From: JAYFNU01 sp034933305
Lineage (GTDB): Bacteria > Bacillota > Clostridia > Oscillospirales > Ruminococcaceae
Length of the DNA: 64,000 nucleotides
Assembly: GCA_034933305.1 (NCBI GenBank)
Contig: JAYFNU010000011.1
Location: forward strand, 1 to 64,000
Direction of reading: 5' to 3'
In this document: positions 42,916 to 50,628 of the stretch, one piece after another
Layout of the letters: every line of letters begins with the position of its first letter
Numbering within the stretch: the stretch's first letter is position 1
Made by a program: the position numbers and the translations under genes
The notes under the pieces: model-generated
The model's input: the letters and a program-made list of their open reading frames with translations, nothing else
What the model was told of the DNA's origin: nothing
The model's database searches: none

Positions 42916-43065
42916 ATGAGAGTCAAGATCACGCTTGCATGCACGGAGTGCAAACAGCGCAACTACGACACGAACAAGAACAAGAAGAACACGCCCGACA
43001 GGATCGAGGCCAACAAATACTGCCCGTTCTGCCGCAAGCACACGCTTCACCGCGAAACGAAGTAA
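42916..43065 (+). CDS. rpmG: 50S ribosomal protein L33
   Basis: A 49-residue protein, MRVKITLACTEC start. It keeps both zinc-ribbon CxxC pairs (CTEC and CPFC), so it is the zinc-binding C+ form. NYDTNKNKKNTPDRIE is the standard L33 core. GGAGG is ten bases upstream. Position before secE-nusG is normal in Bacillota. Confidence 0.97.
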   Translation: MRVKITLACTECKQRNYDTNKNKKNTPDRIEANKYCPFCRKHTLHRETK

Positions 43066-43082
43066 GAAAGGCGGGCTGAACA

Positions 43083-43322
43083 ATGGCTGAAAAGCAGGCT
43101 GCCGCCAAGAAACCGGGCTTCCTCGCGCGCTCGCGGAAATATTTCCGCGACACATGGGGCGAGTTCAAGAAGATCGTCTGGCCGACCAGAAAACAGGTTT
43201 GGAACAACGTCGTCGTCGTTTTCACGATGGTCGTTATCTTCGCCATCGTCATCTGGGGCCTCGATTATCTTTTCGCCTGGCTGCGTGAGCTCGTCATCGG
43301 CGCGTTCACGACGGTGGCGTGA
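43083..43322 (+). CDS. secE: Preprotein translocase subunit SecE
   Basis: A 79-residue single-pass membrane protein stabilising SecY. The amphipathic cytoplasmic helix carries GEFKKIVWPTRKQV (about residues 26-39), the SecE hallmark, followed by one membrane helix at about 43-64. Length fits the short Gram-positive form. Its stop overlaps a GTG that could start nusG. Confidence 0.97.
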   Translation: MAEKQAAAKKPGFLARSRKYFRDTWGEFKKIVWPTRKQVWNNVVVVFTMVVIFAIVIWGLDYLFAWLRELVIGAFTTVA

Positions 43323-43324
43323 CA

Positions 43325-43843
43325 ATGGCGGATACAGCGAAATGGTATGTCGTTCATACCTATTCGGGGTATGAGAACAAGGTGGCGACCAACCTCGAAA
43401 AGCTGGTCGAGAACCGCCGCCTCCACGAGTACATCGAGGAGGTCAAGATCCCCACGGAGAAGGTCGTCGAGATCAAGGACAACAAGCGCAAGGAAGTCGA
43501 GCGCAAGATCTTTCCCGGCTACGTTCTCGTAAAAATGACCATGACCGACGAGTCCTGGTACGTTGTGCGCAACACGCGCGGCGTCACCGGCTTCGTCGGC
43601 ACGACGACCAAGCCCATCCCGCTGACGCAGGCGGAGGTCGACAAGCTCGGCGTCGAGACGAAGGAGATCGTCATCGACTACGCGGTCGGCGACAACGTCA
43701 AGGTCTCCGAGGGGCCGCTCGCCGGCTTCATCGGCACGGTCGAGGAGATCGACCGCGAAAAGCAGAAGGTCAAGGTCAAGGTTTCCATGTTCGGCCGCGA
43801 GACGACGGCCGAGCTCGAGGTCGGCGAAGTAGCGCCGATCTGA
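43325..43843 (+). CDS. nusG: Transcription termination/antitermination factor NusG
   Basis: A 172-residue protein with the NGN domain (KWYVVHTYSGYENKV at the start, FPGYVLVKM at about 66-74) and a C-terminal KOW domain (VKVSEGPLAGFIGTVEEI, about 128-145). It binds RNA polymerase and couples it with Rho or ribosomes. Start ATG 43325 is chosen; GTG 43319, which overlaps the secE stop, is an alternative adding two residues. Confidence 0.97.
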   Translation: MADTAKWYVVHTYSGYENKVATNLEKLVENRRLHEYIEEVKIPTEKVVEIKDNKRKEVERKIFPGYVLVKMTMTDESWYVVRNTRGVTGFVGTTTKPIPLTQAEVDKLGVETKEIVIDYAVGDNVKVSEGPLAGFIGTVEEIDREKQKVKVKVSMFGRETTAELEVGEVAPI

Positions 43844-43959
43844 CACCGTATAAACGCCTGTTCGCAGGCATTTAGAAAGGGCGCCGAGGACGGCGTTCTT
43901 GTGGGAGGGCCGCAAATCTTCATGCGTCCCGCTCAGACCACTTATTCGGAGGACAGGAA
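43844..43959 (+). other. nusG-rplK spacer with two small hairpins
   Basis: A UUCG-capped stem (GCCTG TTCG CAGGC near 43856) and a CGCCG/CGGCG stem near 43881 followed by TTCTT. These may be the rplK leader or a weak attenuator. No coding capacity. Confidence 0.4.
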
Positions 43960-44388
43960 ATGGCACAAAAGGTAATCGGCTTTATCAAGCTGCAGATCCC
44001 GGCCGGCAAAGCGACGCCGGCACCCCCCGTCGGCCCGGCGCTCGGCCAGCACGGCGTGAACATCATGGCGTTCACGAAGGATTTCAACGAGCGCACGAAG
44101 AACGAGAACGGCATGATCATCCCCGTGGTCATCACGGTCTATGCGGATCACTCCTTCACGTTCGTCACGAAGACCCCGCCCGCGTCGGTGCTCATCAAGA
44201 AAGAGTGCAACATCGAGAGCGGCTCCGGCGTCCCCAACAAGACCAAAGTCGCGACGATCTCCAAGGAGTCGCTGCGCAGGATCGCGGAGCTCAAGAAGCC
44301 CGATCTCAACGCCGCTTCTGTTGAAACAGCGATGAGTATGATCGCCGGAACAGCCCGCAGCATGGGCGTCACGGTAGAGGAGGGCTGA
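43960..44388 (+). CDS. rplK: 50S ribosomal protein L11
   Basis: A 142-residue L11: IKLQIPAGKATPAPPVGPALG (cited as IKLQIPAGKA and PAPPVGPALG) in the N-terminal domain and the C-terminal rRNA-binding domain with GTARSMGV. It forms the GTPase-associated centre stalk base. GGAGG lies before the ATG, and it is spaced 2 nt from rplA. Confidence 0.98.
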   Translation: MAQKVIGFIKLQIPAGKATPAPPVGPALGQHGVNIMAFTKDFNERTKNENGMIIPVVITVYADHSFTFVTKTPPASVLIKKECNIESGSGVPNKTKVATISKESLRRIAELKKPDLNAASVETAMSMIAGTARSMGVTVEEG

Positions 44389-44390
44389 GC

Positions 44391-45107
44391 ATGAAACACG
44401 GAAAGAACTACGTCGCGAGCGCCAAGCTCGTCGACCGCACCAAGCTTTATGAGAGCGGCGAGGCCATGGAGCTTTGCTGCGCCACCGCCAAGGCCAAGTT
44501 CGACGAGACCGTCGAGCTGCATGTGCGCCTGGGCGTCGACAGCCGCCACGCCGACCAGCAGGTCCGCGGCGCGGTCGTCCTGCCGAACGGCACAGGAAAA
44601 CAGGTCCGCGTCTGCGTGTTCGCGAAGGGCGACGCCGCCAAGGCCGCCGTCGAAGCGGGCGCGGAGATCGTCGGCGCCGAAGAGATCGCCGAGAAGATCC
44701 AGAAGGAAAACTTCATGGATTTCGACGTCGTCATCGCCGCCCCGGACATGATGGGCGTCGTGGGACGTCTCGGCAAGGTCCTCGGCCCCCGCGGCCTCAT
44801 GCCGAACCCCAAGGCCGGCACCGTCACGCCCGACGTCGCGAAGGCTGTCACCGACGCGAAGGCCGGCAAGATCGAGTACCGTCTCGACAAGAGCAACATC
44901 ATCCACTGCCCCATCGGCAGAGCCTCGTTCGGCAAGGAAAAGCTCGGCGAGAACTTCGATACGATCATCGAAGCGATCGTCAAGGCCAAGCCGACGGCGT
45001 CGAAGGGCCAGTATATCCGTTCCTGCGTCGTGTCGACGACGATGGGCCCCGGCATCAAGGTCTCGACGCAGCGCTACATGAACGCACTCAATGTCGCGCA
45101 GAACTAA
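44391..45107 (+). CDS. rplA: 50S ribosomal protein L1
   Basis: A 238-residue L1 with FDETVELHVRLGVD near the N-terminus, VGRLGKVLGPRGLMPNPK (about residues 120-137) and the C-terminal STTMGPGIKV. It binds 23S rRNA at the L1 stalk and usually represses its own mRNA. Directly follows rplK. Confidence 0.98.
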   Translation: MKHGKNYVASAKLVDRTKLYESGEAMELCCATAKAKFDETVELHVRLGVDSRHADQQVRGAVVLPNGTGKQVRVCVFAKGDAAKAAVEAGAEIVGAEEIAEKIQKENFMDFDVVIAAPDMMGVVGRLGKVLGPRGLMPNPKAGTVTPDVAKAVTDAKAGKIEYRLDKSNIIHCPIGRASFGKEKLGENFDTIIEAIVKAKPTASKGQYIRSCVVSTTMGPGIKVSTQRYMNALNVAQN

Positions 45108-45110
45108 AGC

Positions 45111-45140
45111 TTGACACAGCGCGTTTTCCTATAGTATAAT
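45111..45140 (+). promoter_or_regulatory. Promoter of rplJ-rplL
   Basis: Consensus TTGACA (45111-45116), 18-bp spacer, consensus TATAAT (45135-45140), 4 bp after the rplA stop. The best hexamer match in the window. Confidence 0.9.
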
Positions 45141-45145
45141 CATAG

Positions 45146-45289
45146 AGCTGTTTTACCAAAGACAGCAGGTGTGAAAACATAATCGGCCGTTCGCGGCCGG
45201 CCTGCCGAGGATAAAACTTACGATATGTTGCGCGAAAGCGCGGCAGGTTTGTATGTTTTCCCTTCCCCGGCAGCGGGGAAGGGTTTTTT
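45146..45289 (+). promoter_or_regulatory. Ribosomal protein L10 leader with attenuator
   Basis: The leader holds the kink-turn-type region with GACAGCAGGTG (about 45161-45171) pairing toward GCCTGCCGAGG (about 45200-45210), with a GGCCG stem between, as in the L10 leader family. An intrinsic terminator follows: CCCTTCCCC/GGGGAAGGG stem (45260-45268 with 45275-45283) and T6. Binding of L10(L12)4 is expected to favour termination and so autoregulate rplJ-rplL. Confidence 0.88.
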
Positions 45290-45326
45290 GTTTTCACCGA
45301 AAATTCTAACGGAGGTGAATGGAAGG

Positions 45327-45821
45327 ATGCCGAGTAAAGAAGTACTGCTCCAGAAGCAGAAGATCGTCAGCGAGCTGTCCGCCAAGCTGAAGGACGCAAA
45401 GTCCGTCGTGCTGGTCGACTACAAGGGGATCAACGTCGCCGACGATACCAAGCTGCGCGCCGAGCTGCGCGAACAGGGCGTCGAGTACAAGGTCATCAAG
45501 AACACGCTGCTGACCTTTGCCTGCAAGGACGCGGGCCTCGAAAAGCTGGTGCCGCATCTCAGCGGAACGACCGCCGTGGCCATTTCCGGCGACGAGATCG
45601 CGCCCGCGCGCGTCATCAACAAGTATGTCCAGAAAAACAAGAACTTCTTTGACATGAAGTCGGGCTACATCGACGGCCAGTACGCCGACAACGCCATGCT
45701 GACTTCGATCGCGTCGCTGCCGTCGCGCGAGGGCCTTGTCGCCCAGGTCGCCGGCACGCTCAACGGGATCATCGCGTCGCTCGCGAGAGCCGTCAGCGAA
45801 GTCGCCAAGAAGACCGCCTAA
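45327..45821 (+). CDS. rplJ: 50S ribosomal protein L10
   Basis: A 164-residue stalk protein beginning MPSKEVLLQKQKIV. KSVVLVDYKGINV and YKVIKNTLLTFA are the L10 core, and the C-terminal helix binds L12 dimers. ATG 45327 is chosen; an upstream GTG overlaps the GGAGG site. Autoregulated through the leader upstream. Confidence 0.97.
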   Translation: MPSKEVLLQKQKIVSELSAKLKDAKSVVLVDYKGINVADDTKLRAELREQGVEYKVIKNTLLTFACKDAGLEKLVPHLSGTTAVAISGDEIAPARVINKYVQKNKNFFDMKSGYIDGQYADNAMLTSIASLPSREGLVAQVAGTLNGIIASLARAVSEVAKKTA

Positions 45822-45862
45822 CCACCAACATTTTAATTACGATAACAGGAGGATAAACTACA

Positions 45863-46234
45863 ATGGCTGATATTGCAAAGATGATCGAAGAGATCAAGGG
45901 CATGACCGTTCTCGAGCTCTCTGAGCTCGTCAAGGCGATCGAAGAGGAATTCGGTGTCTCCGCCGCCGCGACCGCTGTCGCCGTGGCCGGCCCCGCCGCT
46001 GCCGGCGCCGCCGAGGAAGAGAAGACCGAGTTCGACGTCATCCTGAAGGAAGTCGGCGAGAACAAGATGGGCGTCATCAAGGCCGTCAAGGAGATCACCG
46101 GTCTCGGCCTGAAGGAGTCCAAGGACCTTGTCGACAACGCGCCGAAGCCCGTCAAGGAAGGCGCCTCCAAGGCCGACGCCGACGAGATCGCGAAGAAGCT
46201 GCAGGATGCGGGCGCGACCGTCGAGCTCAAGTAA
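45863..46234 (+). CDS. rplL: 50S ribosomal protein L7/L12
   Basis: A 123-residue stalk protein: N-terminal dimerisation region (VLELSELVKAIEEEFGV), Ala-rich hinge (about residues 37-52) and C-terminal factor-binding domain (EKTEFDVILKEVG, then AVKEITGLGLKESKDLVDN). AGGAGG precedes the ATG. Last gene of the ribosomal operon. Confidence 0.98.
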   Translation: MADIAKMIEEIKGMTVLELSELVKAIEEEFGVSAAATAVAVAGPAAAGAAEEEKTEFDVILKEVGENKMGVIKAVKEITGLGLKESKDLVDNAPKPVKEGASKADADEIAKKLQDAGATVELK

Positions 46235-46256
46235 GATTTTCCCGTCATGCAACACA

Positions 46257-46289
46257 GGCCGCCGCGGAAGTTTCCGCGGCGGCCTTTTT
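46257..46289 (+). terminator. Terminator of rplJ-rplL
   Basis: A 13-bp stem (46257-46269 with 46272-46284) and T5. Confidence 0.92.
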
Positions 46290-46312
46290 GCGCCCCGGCG
46301 CGCCCCGCGCGC

Positions 46313-46343
46313 AAAAAGAAAGGCCGCGCACATCGCGCGGCCT
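46313..46343 (-). terminator. Terminator of the clostripain-like gene
   Basis: A nine-bp stem (46321-46329 with 46335-46343) followed on the minus strand by CTTT then a T-rich run. Confidence 0.8.
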
Positions 46344-46366
46344 TTTCTGTCTGCGGGGAGAGCGGA

Positions 46367-48703
46367 TCAGTCGGTGTAGGAGACCGACTCCGTGTAGCTC
46401 ACGTTCTGGTGGATGTCGGTGAGCGCGTACCAGATGAGGGTGTTGCTGTTGCCGATGTCGCCGTAGGAGACCGTGAGCCCCCCGGCGGGCACGGTGAGCG
46501 TGTCGCCGAGATAGTACTGGTCGTCATAGGTGCCGTCGTAGGTGTAGTAATTGCACACAATATCGATCGCCGTGCCCTCCGTGAGCTCGATGAGGCCCTT
46601 GGAGGCCTGCGTGTCGGCGGGGCGGCGGTAACCGGCGACAAAGCCGTCGGGGTGATCCGCGTCCCAGCGCACGACGATCTCGGCGTCCTCGCCGCCGATC
46701 TCCGCGGGCACGTAGCCGTAGGAATACCAGTCGTCAGAGGTGTAGTCGTACGATTCGGCGTAGTAGGGGACGATCGTGCCGTCGAGCGTGACCCACTGGT
46801 AATCGAAGCGGACGTACAGGTCGCCGTCGTCGTCGAATTCCCAGAAGTCGTCCGAGCCGAGGTCTATGTAGCCCTCGCCGTCGTCGGCGAAGACCTGCAA
46901 CTCGAGCTTGACGATGTTGCTCCACTGCTCGTCGGTCAGCGACAGGACGTATTCGTCGCCCTTCTGCGTGATGGGGAGCGTCTCGTCGAGGGCCGTGTAA
47001 TTGCCCTGCAGCGAGGCGGCGGTCTGCGGATCGTACCAGTCGTACTGGGTGTAGTTCTCCGTCGCGGACGCGTCGGCGTTGCCGGTCAGCTGCTGCGCGG
47101 CCGAATTCTGCTTCATGCTGCGCCCCGAGAGCATGGCGTTGAGGAAGCGGGTGAAGAAGCCGGTGTATTCGTCGCCGAGGCCGATCGAATTTTCGACCTG
47201 CAGCACGTTGTTGTAGTAGCTGTAGTCGGTGTAGGGGAAATACATCGCGAGGCCGTGGCTGCCCGCCATGTCGTCGGTCTGGTTGCGGTACTTGACGGCG
47301 CTCTTGACCGCGGCGATGACGGCGTCGGAGTTCTCCATGCCCATGCGGTAGGCGAGATCGACGACGTCGACCTGCTGGTAGTTGCCCTCGCCGTAGCCGC
47401 GCGCGTCGCTGCGCGCGCGGGAGATAGTGTCGTATTTGTAGTCCGAAAGCGCGGTGTCGGAATCCTTGAGGAAATCGCACATCATGTCGTAGGCGTAGGG
47501 GATCTCGCGCAGATCGGTGACGGCGAGCGTGCCGCCGCCGTAGGTGCTGCCGAGTTCCTTGCAGGCGCTGACGTAATCGTCGGCGACGCGCGCGCCGAGC
47601 TTGACCGTGTCGATGGAGGTGTCGCTGTTGAGCGCCGACAGCCAGCCGCTGTACGACCAGCCGCAGCCCGGCTCCGTCTCCTCGCTCGCGATGAGGTAGT
47701 CGGCGTGCTCCTCGAGCATGTAGGCCGTCTCGAGCGTCGACATGAGGCAGGCGTCGAAGCCGACGAAATCGAACTTCACGCCGCCGTCCGTCAGGGCTTT
47801 GTCGAGGGCGTAGAGGCTCATGCTGCTGTTGGGATACAGCTCGTCGTAGCCGTAGCCGTACATCGTGCCGCCGCCGTGATCCCAGAGGATCAGGATATAG
47901 CGGTCGGCCGGATATTTCTCCGCGCTGAAGCGGATAAAATCGCCCAGCGTGTCGGCCGACGTCATGCTCGTCCTGCCGACGTCGCCGAGCGCGTAGAGCC
48001 CGTCCGTCGAGACGAGCCAGCGCTGGCAGATGCCGCTCGTCATGACGCTGTTGTTCCATTTGCTCGTGCCGCCGGTCTGCAGCACGAGGTTGATGTTCTC
48101 GAGCGAGTCGGCGCCGATCATTTCCTGCAGGTCGCTCGTCGCGAAGCCGCCCTCCGACTCGAGGTCGGACGCGATCATGTAGACCATGACCGTCGCGGTG
48201 TCGCTGCCGTCGCCCTTGAGCACCGTGTATTTGTCGCGCAGACCGCTGATGGCGACGTCCTCGCCGTAGACGCCGCCGTACTGGTAGTCGTAGTCGCCGG
48301 AGGTCCACGAGCTCGAGCTGCTGCTGGCCGTGCCGCTGTAGCCGGTGGCCGAGCTGCTGCCGTCGCTGTAGCTGCCGAACATGCTGAACACGACGCCGAA
48401 GACGAAGATCAGCGCGAAGATGACGGCGAGCACGATGAAGACGATCAGGCAGCCGCGCGGGCGCTGCTTCGCGGCCGCCGGGGCCGTATAGGGCTGGGAT
48501 GCGTCGGTCTCCGGCCCGACGGCGCCGCCGTCGGTGCTGAACACGGGGGCGCTCTGCGCCTCATAGCCCGCGCCGCCGGCGCTGTAAACGGGCGCGCTCT
48601 GCGCCGCTTCGGACGGCGACGATTCGCCGCCGGTCTTCTGGCCGCACTTGCTGCAGAACTGCGCGCCGTCGGGCAGCTCCGCACCGCATTTCGAACAAAA
48701 CAT
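46367..48703 (-). CDS. Membrane-anchored clostripain family (C11) peptidase with N-terminal zinc ribbon
   Basis: A 778-residue protein. It begins with a zinc ribbon (MFCSKCGAELP and QFCSKCG, residues 1-21), a Ser/Ala/Pro-rich linker, one membrane helix (about 85-110), then a C11-type domain. The catalytic pair is visible as LWDHGGG (His, about 274) and FDACLMS (Cys, about 317), preceded by VMVYMIASDLES. The C-terminal ~250 residues are acidic and Tyr-rich, with strand-rich sequence. The ribbon should be cytoplasmic and the protease outside. ATG 48703 follows GGAGG. Substrate unknown. Confidence 0.88.
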   Translation of the reverse strand: MFCSKCGAELPDGAQFCSKCGQKTGGESSPSEAAQSAPVYSAGGAGYEAQSAPVFSTDGGAVGPETDASQPYTAPAAAKQRPRGCLIVFIVLAVIFALIFVFGVVFSMFGSYSDGSSSATGYSGTASSSSSSWTSGDYDYQYGGVYGEDVAISGLRDKYTVLKGDGSDTATVMVYMIASDLESEGGFATSDLQEMIGADSLENINLVLQTGGTSKWNNSVMTSGICQRWLVSTDGLYALGDVGRTSMTSADTLGDFIRFSAEKYPADRYILILWDHGGGTMYGYGYDELYPNSSMSLYALDKALTDGGVKFDFVGFDACLMSTLETAYMLEEHADYLIASEETEPGCGWSYSGWLSALNSDTSIDTVKLGARVADDYVSACKELGSTYGGGTLAVTDLREIPYAYDMMCDFLKDSDTALSDYKYDTISRARSDARGYGEGNYQQVDVVDLAYRMGMENSDAVIAAVKSAVKYRNQTDDMAGSHGLAMYFPYTDYSYYNNVLQVENSIGLGDEYTGFFTRFLNAMLSGRSMKQNSAAQQLTGNADASATENYTQYDWYDPQTAASLQGNYTALDETLPITQKGDEYVLSLTDEQWSNIVKLELQVFADDGEGYIDLGSDDFWEFDDDGDLYVRFDYQWVTLDGTIVPYYAESYDYTSDDWYSYGYVPAEIGGEDAEIVVRWDADHPDGFVAGYRRPADTQASKGLIELTEGTAIDIVCNYYTYDGTYDDQYYLGDTLTVPAGGLTVSYGDIGNSNTLIWYALTDIHQNVSYTESVSYTD

Positions 48704-48747
48704 CGAAGATCCTCCTTTGGGCATTATCCGGCTTATCTCTTATTGAA

Positions 48748-48775
48748 AGTATAGCAAATACGCGGGAAAATGCAA
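48748..48775 (-). promoter_or_regulatory. Promoter of the clostripain-like gene
   Basis: Minus-strand TTGCAT (48770-48775), 16-bp spacer, TATACT (48748-48753), extended -10 TGC. Confidence 0.75.
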
Positions 48776-48796
48776 AACAAACATTTTTCCGCCGGA

Positions 48797-48835
48797 AAAC
48801 AAAAACAGGCGGGAGCGCCGCAGCGCTCCCGCCTG
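48797..48835 (-). terminator. Terminator of the purine permease gene
   Basis: A 12-bp stem (48806-48817 with 48824-48835) followed on the minus strand by T5-G-T3. Confidence 0.9.
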
Positions 48836-48861
48836 TCGATCTGTGTCGGAGAAAAGCCGTC

Positions 48862-50196
48862 TCAGCCGATGTTCGTGAGGATGTACTTGACGAGGAAGAG
48901 CACCGAGATGACGTACATGAGCACGGGGACTTCCTTGCCCTTGCCGCGGACGAGCTTGATGAGCGTCCAGGAGATGAAGCCGAAGCCGATGCCGTCCGAA
49001 ATGCTGTAGGCGAAGGGCATCATGGCGATGGTCAGGAAGCAGGGGATCGCGTCCTCGAGATTGCTCCAGACGATCTTTCCGACGCTGCCGATCATGAGCA
49101 CGCCGACGATGATGAGCGCGGGCGCGGTCGCGGCCGCGGGGACGATGCCGGCTACGGGGGCGATGAGGACGGACAGAAGGAAGAGCACGCCGACGACGAC
49201 GGAGGACAGACCCGTGCGGGCGCCTTCCGAGATGCCGGTGGAGGATTCGACGTACGTGGTGACCGTCGAGGTGCCGAGGCACGCGCCGGTGCACGTCGCG
49301 ATGGCGTCGGCGATGAGGGCCTTGTCGCCGTTCGGCAGGTTGCCGTCCTTGTCGAGCATGTCCGCGTTGCCCGCGGTGCCGATGAGGGTGCCGACGGTGT
49401 CGAAGCAGTCGACGAGCGCGAAGCTGATGACCGCCGTGAACAGCGGGAGGATGCCCTTGGAGAACGCGCCGGCGAAGTCAAAATGGAAGGCGACGGGCGC
49501 GAGCGTGATGCCGGACATCGTGAGGGACTCGGGGAGCGTGGTCACGCCGAGGGGGATGCCGATGATCGTGGCCGCGATGATGCCGATGAGGATGTTGCCC
49601 TTGACCTTGAAGACGAGCAGGATCGCCATGATGATGAGGCCGATGATGGCGAGCAGGCCGGGCATGTTGTCCTTGAAGTTAAGCGCGGGCACGCCGGCGG
49701 AGAAGGTGATGAGCTTGACGTTGAGCAGGCCGATGATCGTGATGAACAGGCCGATGCCGGCGCTGATGGCGGCCTTCAGGCACGCCGGAATGGAGGCGAT
49801 GATCTTCGAGCGCAGCGGGGAGACCGCGACGGCGAGGAAGAGGATGCCGGAGAAGAGAACGATGACGAGCGCCTGCTGCCAGGTGTAGCCCATGCCGAGG
49901 CAGACCGTGTAGGTGAAGAAGGCGTTGAGGCCCATGCCGGGGGCCTGGGCGAACGGCACGTTCGCGAGGAAGGCGGTCAGGAAAGTGCCGAGCGCGGCGG
50001 AGACGCAGGTCGCGACCAGAACGGCCGTCCAGTTCTCACCGGGCATTGCGGGATAGAATCCGTTGCCGAGATCCACGCAGAGGATGTTGGGGTTGACGAA
50101 CATGATGTACGCCATCGCGAAGAACGTCGTCAGACCGCCGACGATCTCGGTGCGCACAGTCGTCCCGTGCTCCTTGAGCTTGAAAAATTTTTCCAT
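48862..50196 (-). CDS. NCS2-family purine permease (AzgA/PbuG-like)
   Basis: A 444-residue transporter with about 12-14 hydrophobic helices, starting MEKFFKLKEHGTTVRTE, followed by GGLTTFFAMAYIMFVNP, the hallmark N-terminus of the AzgA-like NCS2 branch (hypoxanthine/guanine/adenine uptake). AQAPGMGLNAFFTYTV (about residues 87-102) and FVDCFDTVGTL-like VDCFDTVGTLIG are further family blocks. A guanine riboswitch in its leader supports guanine or hypoxanthine as substrate. ATG 50196 has GGAGG 11 bases upstream. Confidence 0.93.
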   Translation of the reverse strand: MEKFFKLKEHGTTVRTEIVGGLTTFFAMAYIMFVNPNILCVDLGNGFYPAMPGENWTAVLVATCVSAALGTFLTAFLANVPFAQAPGMGLNAFFTYTVCLGMGYTWQQALVIVLFSGILFLAVAVSPLRSKIIASIPACLKAAISAGIGLFITIIGLLNVKLITFSAGVPALNFKDNMPGLLAIIGLIIMAILLVFKVKGNILIGIIAATIIGIPLGVTTLPESLTMSGITLAPVAFHFDFAGAFSKGILPLFTAVISFALVDCFDTVGTLIGTAGNADMLDKDGNLPNGDKALIADAIATCTGACLGTSTVTTYVESSTGISEGARTGLSSVVVGVLFLLSVLIAPVAGIVPAAATAPALIIVGVLMIGSVGKIVWSNLEDAIPCFLTIAMMPFAYSISDGIGFGFISWTLIKLVRGKGKEVPVLMYVISVLFLVKYILTNIG

Positions 50197-50252
50197 GGGT
50201 AACAATTCCTCCTATTTATTTATCGGTGCATTTCGCCCCGCGGGAAACAAAC

Positions 50253-50283
50253 GAAAAAAGAGGCTGCCGGAACGGGTGCCTCT
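50253..50283 (-). terminator. Riboswitch-controlled terminator (second hairpin)
   Basis: On the minus strand AGAGGC...GCCTCT (50278-50283 with 50259-50264) with an inner CCG/CGG pairing, then T6. Its 3' half CCGGCAGCC is complementary to GGCTGCCGG just after the aptamer (about 50372-50380), giving a plausible antiterminator. Confidence 0.8.
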
Positions 50284-50310
50284 CTACTGCGTCAGAACAA
50301 AAACAAATAG

Positions 50311-50338
50311 AAATCGGACAGGGAATATTCCTTGTCCG
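50311..50338 (-). terminator. Additional hairpin in the riboswitch leader
   Basis: Near-perfect inverted repeat TCGGACA...TGTCCGA around GGAATATTCC, followed on the minus strand by TTTCTATTTGTTTTTG. It could be a first terminator or a structural spacer. Confidence 0.5.
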
Positions 50339-50394
50339 ACATCAATCAGCAAACAGAAAACAGGGCATGACCGCCCGGCAGCCTGCATGTTCTG

Positions 50395-50463
50395 ACCAAT
50401 AGTCGGGCCGTTTACGGCAGCCCGGTAGAAACTTAGGGTCCATATCACCCAAATTATATCGGC
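50395..50463 (-). promoter_or_regulatory. Guanine riboswitch aptamer (purine riboswitch)
   Basis: Minus strand: P1 GCCGAT/ATTGGT, then TATAAT, P2 around loop GATATGG, the conserved core GTTTCTACC, P3 (CGGGCTG/CGGCCCG) around loop CCGTAAA, and closing GACTAT. The two loops are the usual kissing pair. The base corresponding to position 74 of the xpt aptamer is C (GACTA), which selects guanine or hypoxanthine rather than adenine. It precedes the purine permease gene and is followed by terminator hairpins, so ligand should shut transcription off. Confidence 0.95.
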
Positions 50464-50483
50464 AATATTCAATTGACTGTTTC

Positions 50484-50512
50484 AGTGTACACTATTTGCA
50501 GTTTATTCACAA
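50484..50512 (-). promoter_or_regulatory. Promoter of the purine permease gene
   Basis: Minus-strand TTGTGA (50507-50512), 17-bp spacer, TACACT (50484-50489). A perfect 12-bp palindrome TCACAATTGTGA (50507-50518) covers the -35 box and could be an operator. Confidence 0.75.
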
Positions 50513-50628
50513 TTGTGATTTGCGCCAAACATTTTTGCGGGTCTGCGCCGCGATTCGGACATTATGATGCACGATGCGCGGCGATGCTTTTCGGGCGCGC
50601 GGGCCCGCGCGCCGCGGCGCCCCGGCCC

